Assembly: GCF_000172795.2 (NCBI RefSeq) | Contig: NZ_CP020947.1 | Coordinates: 3,103,001 to 3,167,000 of the forward strand | DNA from: Rhizobium sp. CIAT894 | GTDB taxonomy: Bacteria > Pseudomonadota > Alphaproteobacteria > Rhizobiales > Rhizobiaceae | Reading direction: 5' to 3' | Length of the DNA stretch: 64,000 bases | Part shown: positions 15,648 to 24,642 of the stretch, one piece after another | How positions within the stretch are numbered: position 1 is the first letter of the stretch | Layout of the letters: the number at the start of each line of letters is the position of its first letter | Program-made: the position numbers and the translations under genes | The notes under the pieces: model-generated | What the model was told of the DNA's origin: nothing | Databases searched by the model: none | What the model saw: only the letters and a program-made list of their open reading frames with translations

Positions 15648-17222
15648 TCAAGGCTGCTGCGGCTGCGCAGGCACCGCGTCCTGCCCCTGATCCTGCTCCT
15701 GCTCCTGATCTGGCTCCAGTCCCTGATCTTGATCCTGCTCCTGGTCTGTCTCCAGCCCCTGATCCGGACCATCCGGTCCCTTGATCTGCTGGCCGTTGAC
15801 CGCCACGGAACCATCGCGGCTGACGCTGATGTCCCAGCGCGAACGGCCGTCCGCGTCGGTCTTGGCAAAGCCCTTCACCATCATGATGCCGAAGGAAACC
15901 TGGTTGAGGTCGGGATCCGTCTTTGCGAGTTCCTGAATCGCGGCGATCGTCTTGTCGAGATCGCGGGCAAGAATCGTCGCCTCCATCGAATAGTCCTTCT
16001 GGCTATCGACCCGCCCCTCGATCTTGCCCGTCATATCGACATCATAGACCTGCGACTTGGCGCTGATCTTGGGAAACTCGACGGTGAGCCGACCGTCGCG
16101 GAAGAGCTTCTTCGACATCTCCTCGCCGGTCTTTTCCGGTGCCGGATCATTGAAATCCGCTGCCATGAGGGCGTCACCAAAGCTTGCGAAATCCAGGTTC
16201 GGAAGAGCAAGCTGGAAATCGAAGCTGGTGGGCATGAAGGCCGAATAGGTTGCCGGCATCAGCGGCGTGTCCAGATTGATCTCCTGCGCGTTCATGCCGA
16301 AACCGAAACGCATGGCGTCACTCGGCCCGTCGATGGCGAGGTTGTAGCCGAAGGCCTTGGCGCCGCCCTTGCCCATCTCGCTGCTGACGGTCAGATCGTT
16401 GACCCCGATCGTCTCGCTGAACAAGGTCAGAAGCGGGAAGGCCTCCTTCACAAATCCCTTGAGCTTGTCGCTGTTCTCCGGGCTCAACTTATCTTCATCG
16501 AGATGGTCGAGCACGAAGAAGACCATCTCGCGAATCTGTTTTGCCGGCAGACCGTTCACTTTGGCCTCGGCATTGATCGAGCCGGCTCGGAATTCAACAG
16601 GCGGCATTTGCAGGCCGGAAACCTGCTCGACGAAACCCGACATCGAGCCGGTGCCGACAAAATCGACGCGTCCGTTGCCGCCCGCACTGTCCGACGAACT
16701 CAGCTTCTGGTCCATGCCGGCGATGGTGGCATGAACCTCTTCGGTTTCGGACTTGCTTGATATCTTGATGTCCTTGGCCGCGAAGGTGCCCGAGCGCAGA
16801 TAGCTGATGGCGGGGTCGAAGACGCCGGAATAAACAAGCGAAGCGATGGAATAGGTGAAATCCGTCGGCTTCTGATCCGGACCTTTGAAGTGGCCGGAGA
16901 CGTCGAACTTGTTGTCACCTTCGATGTTCCAGAGCCCGCTGTCGAGCGGCGTGGCGAACATCGAAAACGGTGTCAGCCCTTTGATCGTGAACTTCGCCGG
17001 ATCGGCTTTGGCAAGCAGCTTGGCCAGATCGTAAATGACTTCGTAGCGCGCGCCCGCCGGATTGACTGATATAAGGCCGCTCTTCGCCAGGTCGGCCGGA
17101 AGCAGCTTCGTCAAAGTCTCCTTGACCGCATTGGCGCCGTCCTGGTTGATCTCCGCGCCCTCGGCCGTGGTGAAAAGGCAAAGGGCAAGCATGCTCGTTG
17201 CCGTGACAAGTTTGAGACGCAT
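15648..17222 (-). CDS. Secreted protein of unknown function with Asp/Gln-rich repeat tail
   Basis: This 524-residue protein has a Sec signal peptide (MRLKLVTATSMLALCLFTTA, cut near AEG). The body (about 25-465) is rich in beta-type segments and Asp/Ser, with no catalytic motif I recognise; DUF2125-like architecture is possible but not certain. The last 50 residues are a low-complexity tail made of the repeated unit DQGLE-TDQEQDQ / DQGLE-PDQEQEQ, ending in PAQPQQP. Two near-identical copies of DQGLExDQEQ suggest expansion by slippage. It has its own terminator and is divergent from rplY. It is probably periplasmic. Confidence 0.8.
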   Translation of the reverse strand: MRLKLVTATSMLALCLFTTAEGAEINQDGANAVKETLTKLLPADLAKSGLISVNPAGARYEVIYDLAKLLAKADPAKFTIKGLTPFSMFATPLDSGLWNIEGDNKFDVSGHFKGPDQKPTDFTYSIASLVYSGVFDPAISYLRSGTFAAKDIKISSKSETEEVHATIAGMDQKLSSSDSAGGNGRVDFVGTGSMSGFVEQVSGLQMPPVEFRAGSINAEAKVNGLPAKQIREMVFFVLDHLDEDKLSPENSDKLKGFVKEAFPLLTLFSETIGVNDLTVSSEMGKGGAKAFGYNLAIDGPSDAMRFGFGMNAQEINLDTPLMPATYSAFMPTSFDFQLALPNLDFASFGDALMAADFNDPAPEKTGEEMSKKLFRDGRLTVEFPKISAKSQVYDVDMTGKIEGRVDSQKDYSMEATILARDLDKTIAAIQELAKTDPDLNQVSFGIMMVKGFAKTDADGRSRWDISVSRDGSVAVNGQQIKGPDGPDQGLETDQEQDQDQGLEPDQEQEQDQGQDAVPAQPQQP

Positions 17223-17481
17223 AGTCTGTTTTTCTCCTCAGCCGCTTTTTTGATTTGCGGCCATCCAAAGATGGCAACCGCGCAGATGTCAAGCCAAGTG
17301 GCGGCAGGTGCTGGCAATTTGCCGCGCGGGCAGGCGTGGATTGCGAATAATTCAACGAGGTTCTTCTGGTTGAAACGGAAGGTGTGGAAGCAAGCAATCG
17401 ATCCCAGCAGATTTGCCGTCTCGACAATTGAGCGCCCAGGCGAAAGCCTGTACATCGGCGAAAAATCACCGCAATCCGCAA
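17223..17481. other. Intergenic region between divergent genes
   Basis: This belongs to a 415-base divergent gap. No gene is seen. It must hold the promoter of the minus-strand secreted-protein gene, but I see no clear consensus for it. Confidence 0.4.
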
Positions 17482-17511
17482 CTTGCCTTTCCGAGCGACT
17501 TATAATATAGG
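17482..17511 (+). promoter_or_regulatory. Likely sigma-70-type promoter of rplY
   Basis: TTGCCT (17483-17488) and TATAGG (17506-17511) are 17 bases apart, and a perfect TATAAT overlaps at 17501. This would start the rplY mRNA about 120 bases before its ATG. Motif match only. Confidence 0.45.
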
Positions 17512-17637
17512 CCACCGGTCCGCGTAGACACCCTTGGAGGCAACGCGGATGAGGCTGGGTTATACCCGCCTCCGGTTCGTCGGAACAAGGCTTTCGCCCA
17601 CCGCTGAACTCTCCAAATAACCTCGAAAGGAATAGCC

Positions 17638-18243
17638 ATGAGCCAGGAAACTTACGAGCTCAAGGCCGAGGCGCGCGAACGGGTTGGTAAGGGGTCCGCC
17701 CGTGAACTTCGCCGCAACGGTTTGATTCCCGCTGTCATCTATGGTGACAAGCAGGCCCCCATTGCCATCGCTCTCAACACCAATGAGGTGACGAAGCGCA
17801 TTCACGCTGGTGGTTTCATGACCACCGTGGCAACGATCGAAGTCGACGGCAAGAAGTTCAAGGTTCTGCCGAAGGACTACCAGCTCGATCCGGTCCGTGA
17901 CTTCACGATGCACGTCGATTTTCTGCGCGTCTCCGGCAACACCCAGGTGACCGTCGAAATCCCCGTTCACTTCATCAACGAAGAGAAGTCCCCGGGCATC
18001 AAGGTCGGCGGCGTTCTGAACATCGTCCGTCACGAAGTCGAAGTCCATTGCCCGGCCGACGCGATCCCTGAATTCTTCAACGTTGACCTCAACGGCAAGA
18101 AGATCGGCGACAGCATCCATATTTCGGAAGTCACCCTTCCGAAGGGCGTCACGACGGTCATCGACCGCGACTTCACGATCGCGACCATCATTGCCCCGGC
18201 TGGCGGCATTGATGAAGCTGCTGAAGGTGGAGCCGAAGCCTGA
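17638..18243 (+). CDS. rplY: 50S ribosomal protein L25/general stress protein Ctc
   Basis: This 201-residue protein is the long, two-domain form. The N-terminal L25 domain (about 1-95, starting [24 protein letters not shown]) binds 5S rRNA. The C-terminal TL5/Ctc domain (about 96-190) contains [18 protein letters not shown] and a final acidic Ala/Gly tail. AAAGGA precedes the ATG. In many alpha-proteobacteria rplY is followed directly by pth and ychF. Here two genes for signalling are inserted between rplY and pth. A long terminator follows the stop. Confidence 0.96.
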   Translation: MSQETYELKAEARERVGKGSARELRRNGLIPAVIYGDKQAPIAIALNTNEVTKRIHAGGFMTTVATIEVDGKKFKVLPKDYQLDPVRDFTMHVDFLRVSGNTQVTVEIPVHFINEEKSPGIKVGGVLNIVRHEVEVHCPADAIPEFFNVDLNGKKIGDSIHISEVTLPKGVTTVIDRDFTIATIIAPAGGIDEAAEGGAEA

Positions 18244-18272
18244 TCGCTTCGACCAATTTGTAAAGCATGCGG

Positions 18273-18350
18273 CCCGCTTTCCCGTGAACTGGCCCCTGAA
18301 AGGTTGTCGTTCAACTTTCAGGAGCCAATTCACCGGGAAGGCGGGTTTTT
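18273..18350 (+). terminator. Very long hairpin terminator after rplY
   Basis: CCCGCTTTCCCGTGAA (from 18273) pairs with TTCACCGGGAAGGCGGG (to about 18345), and the inner CCTGAAAG pairs with CTTTCAGG. A TTTTT run closes it. The stem is about 30 pairs with small mismatches, much longer than needed for termination. Confidence 0.85.
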
Positions 18351-18479
18351 CATTGCCCGAAAAAGGCCTCCGTTTCAGCAAATTTAATATATTCGTGAAA
18401 GCATGCCCCGTCAGCCGCGATGAAGCCTGCCCGAACGCGCGACAGCAAATATGGCCGGCCTGGGGGAGTAAACGGAACC

Positions 18480-20831
18480 ATGGACAATTCCGTTGAGAAC
18501 AGATTTTTTGGGATTGTTTGCGGAGCGCTGCTTGTTTTTGTCGCTCCTCTCTTTGTTCTCTTCCTTTTTCTTTCCTCGGAACGGGCCGATAAGGAAATAC
18601 GCGACCATATTTCCGTTCTTCTTGTCGCCAATGCCCAGGCGCTGGCAAAGCCGCTCTGGGATCTCGATGAGGAAAGCGTCACGCAGATCAGCGCGACGGT
18701 CGTTTCCCAGGGCGCCATCGTCAAGGTCGAAGTGCGCGATCAGTCGGGTCAGCTCGACGTCAGCCAGTCCACCATTCCGCGCTCCTTCGACGGCAAGCTC
18801 GTGCAGGTGTCGCGCGCCATCATCTACAACACCGTCGACGGCCCGAAGAACCTCGGCAGCATCAGCGTTTATTATCCCGCGCTCGGCCTGTTTTCCGGCC
18901 TGAAGCAGGAAGAAGTCGTCTTCATCTCGATCTTCATCTTCGCCGTCCTGGCCGTTTTCGGCACGGCACTGATCGGCAACCGGTTCTTCGTCATTCAGCC
19001 GCTTATGCGGCTGACCGCGGCGATCGAGGCCACCCGCCAGTTGGGCTCCCGTCATCATGTCGACTGGCAGTCGAACGACGAGATGGGACGGCTTGCCCGC
19101 AGCTTCAATGAGATGCAGACAAAGCTTGAAAGCGAAGAAAAGGAGCTGAAGCTCGCCCACCGCCGCGCCACCGACATCTATAATCTGACGCCCGCCATGC
19201 TCTTCTCACTCGATGAGGAAGACCGCATCACCGCCGTCAGCGACTACTGGCTGCTTGCCACGGGTTATAACCGCGCTGCCGTCATCGGCCGCAACTTCGC
19301 CGATCTCGTCACATCGGCCACCCGCGACAAGTTCGTCAGGCGACGCCAGGCCGAAACCGGCATGACCGTCACCGTCAAGTTCGTCTGCCTGGATGGCCGC
19401 ACCATGGACGTCCTCATCATGGAATCGGAGGCGGAAGCCGGCGCTCACGATCGCCTCTCGCTATCGGTCATGACCGATGTGACCGAACTCAAGGCATCCG
19501 AGGACCGCAATCACCGCCAGGCGATCACCGATCATCTGACCGGGCTCCTCAATCGCCAGGGCTTCGAAGCCGTCCTCGACAGCAAGATCGCCGCCGCCGA
19601 CGCGGCCGGCCAGGAGCTTGCCTGCCTCTTCGTCGATCTCGATCGCTTCAAGTGGATCAACGACAATATGGGCCATGCCGCCGGCGACATGGCGCTGGTC
19701 GAACTTGTCGAGCGCCTGAAGACCTTTCTTGCCCCCTCCGATGAGGCAGCGCGTCTCGGCGGCGACGAATTTGCCATCTTGCTGCCGGCCAAGGACGCCG
19801 AAAAACGCGCCAGGATGATGTGCGAGCAGATCGCCTCGATCTTCGAAACGCCGTTCGCCCCCGACATGCATCTAAGTGCTTCCGTCGGCATCGCCATTTA
19901 TCCGCACCATGCCGCAACCGCGGCCGAGCTGCTGCAGAAATCCGACCTGGCGATGTATGCGAAGAAGCGCGACGGCAAGAATGGCGCGCAACTCTTCGAC
20001 AACGCCATGCTCGACCGCGCCCGCAGCCGCGCCGAGATCGAAGCCAATATCGAAGCCGGCCTCGTCGACAACTGGTTCGAGGCCTTCCTGCAGCCGATCG
20101 TCAATCTGAACGGTCGCGGCATTGCCGGTTTCGAAGCGCTGATGCGCCTCAACCATCCGCAGAAGGGCTTGATGCCGCCGGCCGAGATCATCAGCGTCGC
20201 CGAAGAGACGGCAAAGATCGTCCGCGTCGGCAACGTCATCATGGAAAAGGCGATCGCCAATCTCGCGAAGATTTCCCGCATATCAGGCATGCAGGATACC
20301 TATCTCGCCATCAATTTCTCGCCGCTGCAGTTCGAGCCGGCGCTGCCGGCCCGCCTTGCCGCGATCGTCGGTCGCCATGGCATCCGCCCTGAACGCATCG
20401 TCGTCGAGATCACGGAAGCCGTGCTGATGCACGACAACCCGCAAATCCGCATGATCGTCACGGAGCTTCGCCATTTCGGCTGCCGCATCGCGCTGGACGA
20501 TTTCGGCACCGGCTATTCGTCGCTAAGCTATCTCAACCGCTTCCCCGTCGATATCATCAAGATCGACCAGTCCTTCACCCGCGCGATCAACGATGGTGAC
20601 GACGACGTGCGCCAGAAGAGCCGCATGCTGATCGAAGGCATTACCACGCTCTCGCACAAGATGAACTGCACCGTCATCGCCGAGGGCATCGAGACAGAAG
20701 AGGAATGCCGCACGCTCCACCAGATGGGGCTTGATTATGGCCAGGGCTACCTCTTCCACCGTCCGCAGCACGCTGCCGTACTCATCGAGGAACTGATGGC
20801 CTTGCAATCGGCAGTCGCACGGGCCTCTTGA
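18480..20831 (+). CDS. Membrane-bound GGDEF-EAL protein (cyclic-di-GMP turnover)
   Basis: This 783-residue protein has TM1 at about 9-32, a periplasmic domain of about 115 residues, TM2 at about 148-172, a HAMP-like linker, a PAS-like domain (about 230-335), GGDEF (about 345-510) and EAL (about 530-770). The cyclase site RLGGDEFAIL is intact. The phosphodiesterase residues are also present: GFEALMRL, INFSPLQF, VEITEAV, DDFGTGYSSLSYL, IKIDQSF and AEGIETEEE. Both activities are therefore possible, and which dominates cannot be told. The ATG at 18480 fits GGGGGAG upstream; an ATG at 18420 is less likely. It is followed closely by a periplasmic binding-protein gene. Confidence 0.95.
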   Translation: MDNSVENRFFGIVCGALLVFVAPLFVLFLFLSSERADKEIRDHISVLLVANAQALAKPLWDLDEESVTQISATVVSQGAIVKVEVRDQSGQLDVSQSTIPRSFDGKLVQVSRAIIYNTVDGPKNLGSISVYYPALGLFSGLKQEEVVFISIFIFAVLAVFGTALIGNRFFVIQPLMRLTAAIEATRQLGSRHHVDWQSNDEMGRLARSFNEMQTKLESEEKELKLAHRRATDIYNLTPAMLFSLDEEDRITAVSDYWLLATGYNRAAVIGRNFADLVTSATRDKFVRRRQAETGMTVTVKFVCLDGRTMDVLIMESEAEAGAHDRLSLSVMTDVTELKASEDRNHRQAITDHLTGLLNRQGFEAVLDSKIAAADAAGQELACLFVDLDRFKWINDNMGHAAGDMALVELVERLKTFLAPSDEAARLGGDEFAILLPAKDAEKRARMMCEQIASIFETPFAPDMHLSASVGIAIYPHHAATAAELLQKSDLAMYAKKRDGKNGAQLFDNAMLDRARSRAEIEANIEAGLVDNWFEAFLQPIVNLNGRGIAGFEALMRLNHPQKGLMPPAEIISVAEETAKIVRVGNVIMEKAIANLAKISRISGMQDTYLAINFSPLQFEPALPARLAAIVGRHGIRPERIVVEITEAVLMHDNPQIRMIVTELRHFGCRIALDDFGTGYSSLSYLNRFPVDIIKIDQSFTRAINDGDDDVRQKSRMLIEGITTLSHKMNCTVIAEGIETEEECRTLHQMGLDYGQGYLFHRPQHAAVLIEELMALQSAVARAS

Positions 20832-20856
20832 ACGAAGGATAAAGGAGATGATGACG

Positions 20857-21570
20857 ATGAAAAAGCTCCTGCTTCTCGCATGCCTGGCGCTGCCCTGCAC
20901 CGCCCATGCGCAAACGGTGACCTTCACAACCGAGGACTATGCCCCCTTCAACTATCGGGACGGCAAGGAGATCAAAGGCGCGACTGTCGAGCAGGTCGAA
21001 AAGATAATGGCCGCGATCGGCGTCGACTACACGATCGAGATCATGCCCTGGGCGCGCGCCTTCAGCCTTGCCCGCACCGCACCGATGACCTGTGTCTTCG
21101 TGACTGCCCACAACAGCGCGCGCGACCCCCTGTTCAAATGGGTCGAGCCGCTGCTCATGGATCGTAACATCCTGATTACCCGCAAGGGCTCGGGTGTTAC
21201 CGCCGCCAATCTGGAAGAGGCGAAGAAATACACGGTCGGCACTCAGCGCGAGGATTACACAGAGACCATCCTCAAGGAGAAGGGCTTCACCAAACTCGAT
21301 GTCGCCAGCGACTTCAATGCGACGCTGCGCAAGCTGCTCGGCGGGCGCATCGACATGATGCCGATCTCCGAACTCTACTTCGACAAGCTGAAGGCCGACC
21401 AGCCGGTGGAGATCGTGACCGTGCTCTCCGCCCAGCCGATGAGCATCGCCTGCGAGAAGAGCTTTCCGGACGACCTGCTCGCCAAGATGCAGGCGGCCCT
21501 GGACAAGCTGATCGCCGATGGCGACCAGAAGCAGATCTTCCAGAAATACGGCATGAACCTGTCGGAGTGA
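20857..21570 (+). CDS. Orphan periplasmic solute-binding protein, family 3 type
   Basis: This protein of about 237 residues has a signal peptide (MKKLLLLACLALPCTAHAQ) and a type II binding fold. The start FTTEDYAPFNYRDGKEIKGAT is the usual PF00497 opening. MPWARAFSLARTAPMTCVF and the final DKLIADGDQKQIFQKYG also fit amino-acid-binding family members. No permease or ATPase gene is nearby. The gene starts 16-25 bases after the GGDEF-EAL gene, so it is probably co-transcribed. Three in-frame ATGs (20848, 20851, 20857) compete; AAAGGAG sits best for 20857. A sensing role with the upstream protein is inferred. Confidence 0.88.
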   Translation: MKKLLLLACLALPCTAHAQTVTFTTEDYAPFNYRDGKEIKGATVEQVEKIMAAIGVDYTIEIMPWARAFSLARTAPMTCVFVTAHNSARDPLFKWVEPLLMDRNILITRKGSGVTAANLEEAKKYTVGTQREDYTETILKEKGFTKLDVASDFNATLRKLLGGRIDMMPISELYFDKLKADQPVEIVTVLSAQPMSIACEKSFPDDLLAKMQAALDKLIADGDQKQIFQKYGMNLSE

Positions 21571-21657
21571 CTTCGACGGACACTGCCCTTTCGACTTGAC
21601 TTTGGGTTCATTTCCAGATGGTGAACGGCGGGAAGTTCTAGCGAGGGAAGACCGACC

Positions 21658-22389
21658 ATGCTGATCATCGCAGGTCTCGGCAATCCCGGCGGCAAATACG
21701 CCGGCAACCGCCACAATATCGGCTTCATGGCCGTCGACGCCATTCATCGGCGCCACAGCTTCTCGCCCTGGTCGAAGAAGTTCAGGGCCGAAATCGCCGA
21801 GGGCGAGCTTGGCGGCGAAAAGGTGTTGCTGATCAAGCCGCAGACCTTCATGAACCTCTCCGGCGAGGCCGTCGGCGAAGCGATGCGATTCTACAAACTC
21901 CAGCCCGCCGATCTTGTGGCAATCTACGACGAACTCGACCTTCCCCAGGGCAAAGCCCGGCTGAAGACCGGCGGCGGCCATGGCGGCCACAATGGCATCA
22001 AGTCGCTGGACGCCCATTGCGGCAAGGAATACCGGCGGCTGCGCCTCGGCATCGGCCATCCCGGCGTCAAGGAAATGGTGCAGAACCACGTGCTCGGCGA
22101 TTTCGCCAAGGCCGACAGGGCCTGGCTGGAGCCGCTTCTCGAGACGCTTGCCGACAATGCCGACATGCTGGTGCGAAACGAAGATTCGCAGCTGATGAAC
22201 AAGATCGCGCTGGCGCTCGGCGGCAAGGCCGAAGAGGAGAAGCCGCGGAAAGACAGCAAGACGTCCGAAAAGAAGCCGGCCGGCCAGTCGCATATCCATC
22301 AGGCCCGCAATCACAATCAGCCGAAGGTGCTGGCCACCGGCCCGATGGCCGATATTCTGAAGAAGATGTTCGGTAACAAAGGCGAATGA
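21658..22389 (+). CDS. pth: Peptidyl-tRNA hydrolase
   Basis: This 243-residue cytoplasmic enzyme recycles peptidyl-tRNAs dropped by ribosomes. The active-site region [18 protein letters not shown] is at the N-terminus (His20 type), [13 protein letters not shown] follows, and [20 protein letters not shown] is intact. The core ends near residue 190. The extra 50 residues are Lys/Glu-rich then His/Asn-rich, a basic extension common in rhizobial Pth. Its last four bases overlap the start of the GNAT gene (ATGA), which implies coupling. Confidence 0.96.
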   Translation: MLIIAGLGNPGGKYAGNRHNIGFMAVDAIHRRHSFSPWSKKFRAEIAEGELGGEKVLLIKPQTFMNLSGEAVGEAMRFYKLQPADLVAIYDELDLPQGKARLKTGGGHGGHNGIKSLDAHCGKEYRRLRLGIGHPGVKEMVQNHVLGDFAKADRAWLEPLLETLADNADMLVRNEDSQLMNKIALALGGKAEEEKPRKDSKTSEKKPAGQSHIHQARNHNQPKVLATGPMADILKKMFGNKGE

Positions 22390-22847
22390 GGCCGGTGCCG
22401 GATCAGAATTTCGCCATCCGTGCCGCCGCCGCCGGCGACCTTCCCGGGCTGGCCATGCTCTATCAGCATTTAAACCCGGCCGATCCGGTTCTCGATAAGG
22501 CCATGGCCGAAGAGCTGTTCTTGACCATCCTCGCCCAGCCGGGCATGACCGTATTCATCGGCTTTGCCGGTGATGTTGCCGCCGCCACCGCCACGCTGAT
22601 CGTCGTGCCCAACCTGACGCGGAACGGCGCTTCCTATGCGCTCATCGAAAACGTCGTCACCCACGCCGATCACCGCCAGCGCGGTTATGCCGGCGCCGTC
22701 ATCGGCCATGCGGTGACCGAGGCCTGGAAGGTCGGCTGCTACAAGGTGATGCTGCTTACCGGCTCGACGAATCCGGCGACGCATCGCTTCTACGAGAATT
22801 GCGGCTTCATGCGGGATAAGACCGGATATCAGATCCGCCGGCGCTGA
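22386..22847 (+). CDS. GNAT-family N-acetyltransferase
   Basis: This 153-residue protein has the GNAT fold. The acetyl-CoA loop is in [23 protein letters not shown] (V-x-x-x-x-R-x-x-G-x-A), and the C-terminal strand holds [19 protein letters not shown]. It overlaps the pth stop by four bases. The substrate is unknown; the translational coupling to pth suggests constitutive expression. Confidence 0.9.
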   Translation: MRPVPDQNFAIRAAAAGDLPGLAMLYQHLNPADPVLDKAMAEELFLTILAQPGMTVFIGFAGDVAAATATLIVVPNLTRNGASYALIENVVTHADHRQRGYAGAVIGHAVTEAWKVGCYKVMLLTGSTNPATHRFYENCGFMRDKTGYQIRRR

Positions 22848-22854
22848 ACCCGAG

Positions 22855-23166
22855 TTATTCCTCCGGCTCGGTCGTGAACATCAGCGGAAAGCCCATCTCC
22901 TTGGCAAGGTCGATGCCTTCCTTAGCCTTGGTCTCGGCAATGTCCCTGGCGCAGACCACCACCACGCAGGAGCCGAGCTTGTGCGCCGTCATCATCACCT
23001 TGTAGCCTGTCTCCTCGCTCATGCGGAAGACGGACTTCAGGATCACGATGACGAATTCGCGTGGGGTATAATCGTCATTGACGAGGATGACCTTGTAGAG
23101 CTTCGGCTTGTCGAGCTTCGGCTTCACCTTGATCTTCGGTTTCAGGGCAACGTCATTGTCACTCAT
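22855..23166 (-). CDS. clpS2: ClpS adaptor of the Clp protease (ClpS2 type)
   Basis: This 103-residue protein delivers N-degron substrates to ClpA. The core is KLYKVILVNDDYTPREFV (about 32-49), with the substrate-pocket Asn-Asp-Asp, followed by MMTAHKLGSCVVVV. It ends AKEMGFPLMFTTEPEE. The Lys/Pro-rich N-terminus (KPKIKVKPKLDKPK) and this C-terminus are as I recall them for the second ClpS of Agrobacterium and relatives, so I use clpS2. The ATG at 23166 (MSDNDVAL) is preferred over one 12 codons upstream. No clpA is next to it. It converges on the GNAT gene with a seven-base gap. Confidence 0.92.
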   Translation of the reverse strand: MSDNDVALKPKIKVKPKLDKPKLYKVILVNDDYTPREFVIVILKSVFRMSEETGYKVMMTAHKLGSCVVVVCARDIAETKAKEGIDLAKEMGFPLMFTTEPEE

Positions 23167-23430
23167 CGGAAAATCCACCCGTTGATGACATGGGGTCAGC
23201 AATCTTCAACACAGCCAATCAGTCGATGACAAATTTCAGTAGTCAGCCGTCGCGGCTCCAAGCTTCAAACGAGCAGAACTGCTCGCCGGCTGCGACATCG
23301 ATGGGGTCAATTGCATCTGAGCGAGGACACATCCCGGTGAAATCCGCAATGCGCCGAAATCTCCGTCGCTTTTAACAATAGGTCAGCACGGATTGGTCGG
23401 CAAGTGAGCGACGCTAAAACCTCTCTAAGA
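23167..23430. other. Intergenic region between clpS2 and ychF
   Basis: No gene is seen in this part of the divergent gap. It must hold the clpS2 promoter on the minus strand, but nothing there is clear enough to call. Confidence 0.4.
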
Positions 23431-23459
23431 CTTGACCATATTGCTCCTTTATCCCATAG
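23431..23459 (+). promoter_or_regulatory. Candidate promoter of ychF
   Basis: CTTGAC (23431-23436) and CCATAG (23454-23459) are 17 bases apart, close to the rhizobial CTTGAC-N17-CTATAT pattern, 38 bases before the ychF ATG. Confidence 0.4.
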
Positions 23460-23496
23460 GCACCAGCAAGGAATTCAAGAACAGCAGGTTATAGCC

Positions 23497-24600
23497 ATGG
23501 GCTTCAAATGCGGCATCGTCGGTCTGCCGAACGTCGGCAAATCGACCCTCTTCAACGCGCTCACCAAAACGGCGGCGGCACAGGCGGCGAATTATCCCTT
23601 CTGCACCATCGAGCCGAACACCGGCGAAGTCGCCGTGCCCGATCCGCGCATGCGCAAGCTTGCCGACATCGCCAAGTCGAAGGAACTGATCCCGACCCGC
23701 ATCTCCTTCGTCGACATCGCCGGCCTGGTGCGCGGCGCATCGAAGGGTGAAGGCCTCGGCAACCAGTTCCTCGCCAATATCCGCGAAGTCGATGCCATCG
23801 TCCATGTGCTGCGCTGCTTCGAAGACAGCGACATTACCCATGTCGAAGGCCGCATCAATCCCGTCGCCGATGCCGAGACGATCGAGACCGAGCTGATGCT
23901 CGCCGACCTCGAAAGCCTGGAGCGCCGCACCGAGCAGACGCGCAAGCGCGCCACCAGCAAGGACAAGGATTCCATGGCGATGCTGCCGATCATGGAAGCG
24001 TCGCTGAAGCTGCTCAATGAAGGCAAGCCGGTGCGCACACTGCTGTCGACGCTGGATGCCGAGGAAATCGCCATCCTCAAGGGGCTCAACCTTTTGACCT
24101 CGCATCCGGTGCTCTACGTCTGCAACGTCGCCGAGGCCGAGGCTTCGACCGGCAATGAATTCACCGAGGCCGTCGCCGCCATGGCCAGGGAACAGGGCGC
24201 CGAAACCGTCGTCATCTCGGCGGCGATCGAGGCTGAGGTGGCCCAGCTTCCCGAGGAGGAGGCCAAGGAATTCCTCTCCGCCCTCGATCTTGATGAGGCC
24301 GGTCTCGACCGGCTGATTCGCGCCGGCTACAAGCTGCTCCACCTCATCACCTATTTTACCGTCGGTCCGAAGGAAACGCGCGCCTGGACGATCGAGCGCG
24401 GCACGAAGGCGCCGCAGGCCGCCGGCGTCATCCATTCCGATTTCGAGCGCGGCTTCATCCGCGCCAACACCATCGCCTATGACGACTACATCAAGTTCAA
24501 CGGCGAAGTCGGCGCCAAGGATGCCGGCAAGGCGCGCGACGAAGGCAAGGAATACGTCGTCCAGGACGGCGACGTCATCCACTTCCGTTTCAATACCTAA
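23497..24600 (+). CDS. ychF: Redox-regulated ATPase YchF (Obg-like)
   Basis: This 367-residue P-loop protein of the Obg family binds ATP in preference to GTP and associates with ribosomes. The P-loop is GLPNVGKSTLFNALT (8-22). DIAGLVRGASKGEGLGNQF is the G3 region, and CNVAEAEA replaces the usual NKxD, which is characteristic of YchF. A coiled-coil insert (about 125-165) and the C-terminal TGS domain (about 280-365, GPKETRAWTIERGTKAPQAAG) are present. The ATG at 23497 is family-typical. The pth-GNAT-ychF neighbourhood is common in alpha-proteobacteria. Confidence 0.97.
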   Translation: MGFKCGIVGLPNVGKSTLFNALTKTAAAQAANYPFCTIEPNTGEVAVPDPRMRKLADIAKSKELIPTRISFVDIAGLVRGASKGEGLGNQFLANIREVDAIVHVLRCFEDSDITHVEGRINPVADAETIETELMLADLESLERRTEQTRKRATSKDKDSMAMLPIMEASLKLLNEGKPVRTLLSTLDAEEIAILKGLNLLTSHPVLYVCNVAEAEASTGNEFTEAVAAMAREQGAETVVISAAIEAEVAQLPEEEAKEFLSALDLDEAGLDRLIRAGYKLLHLITYFTVGPKETRAWTIERGTKAPQAAGVIHSDFERGFIRANTIAYDDYIKFNGEVGAKDAGKARDEGKEYVVQDGDVIHFRFNT

Positions 24601-24610
24601 ATAAAGGACC

Positions 24611-24642
24611 GCTGCCGCCTCAACCCGGCGGCAGCCTGTTTG
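24611..24642 (+). terminator. Terminator of ychF, overlapping the end of the convergent gene
   Basis: GCTGCCGCC (24611-24619) pairs with GGCGGCAGC (24627-24635) and is followed by CTGTTTG. The right half lies inside the last codons of the minus-strand DUF2157 gene. Confidence 0.7.
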
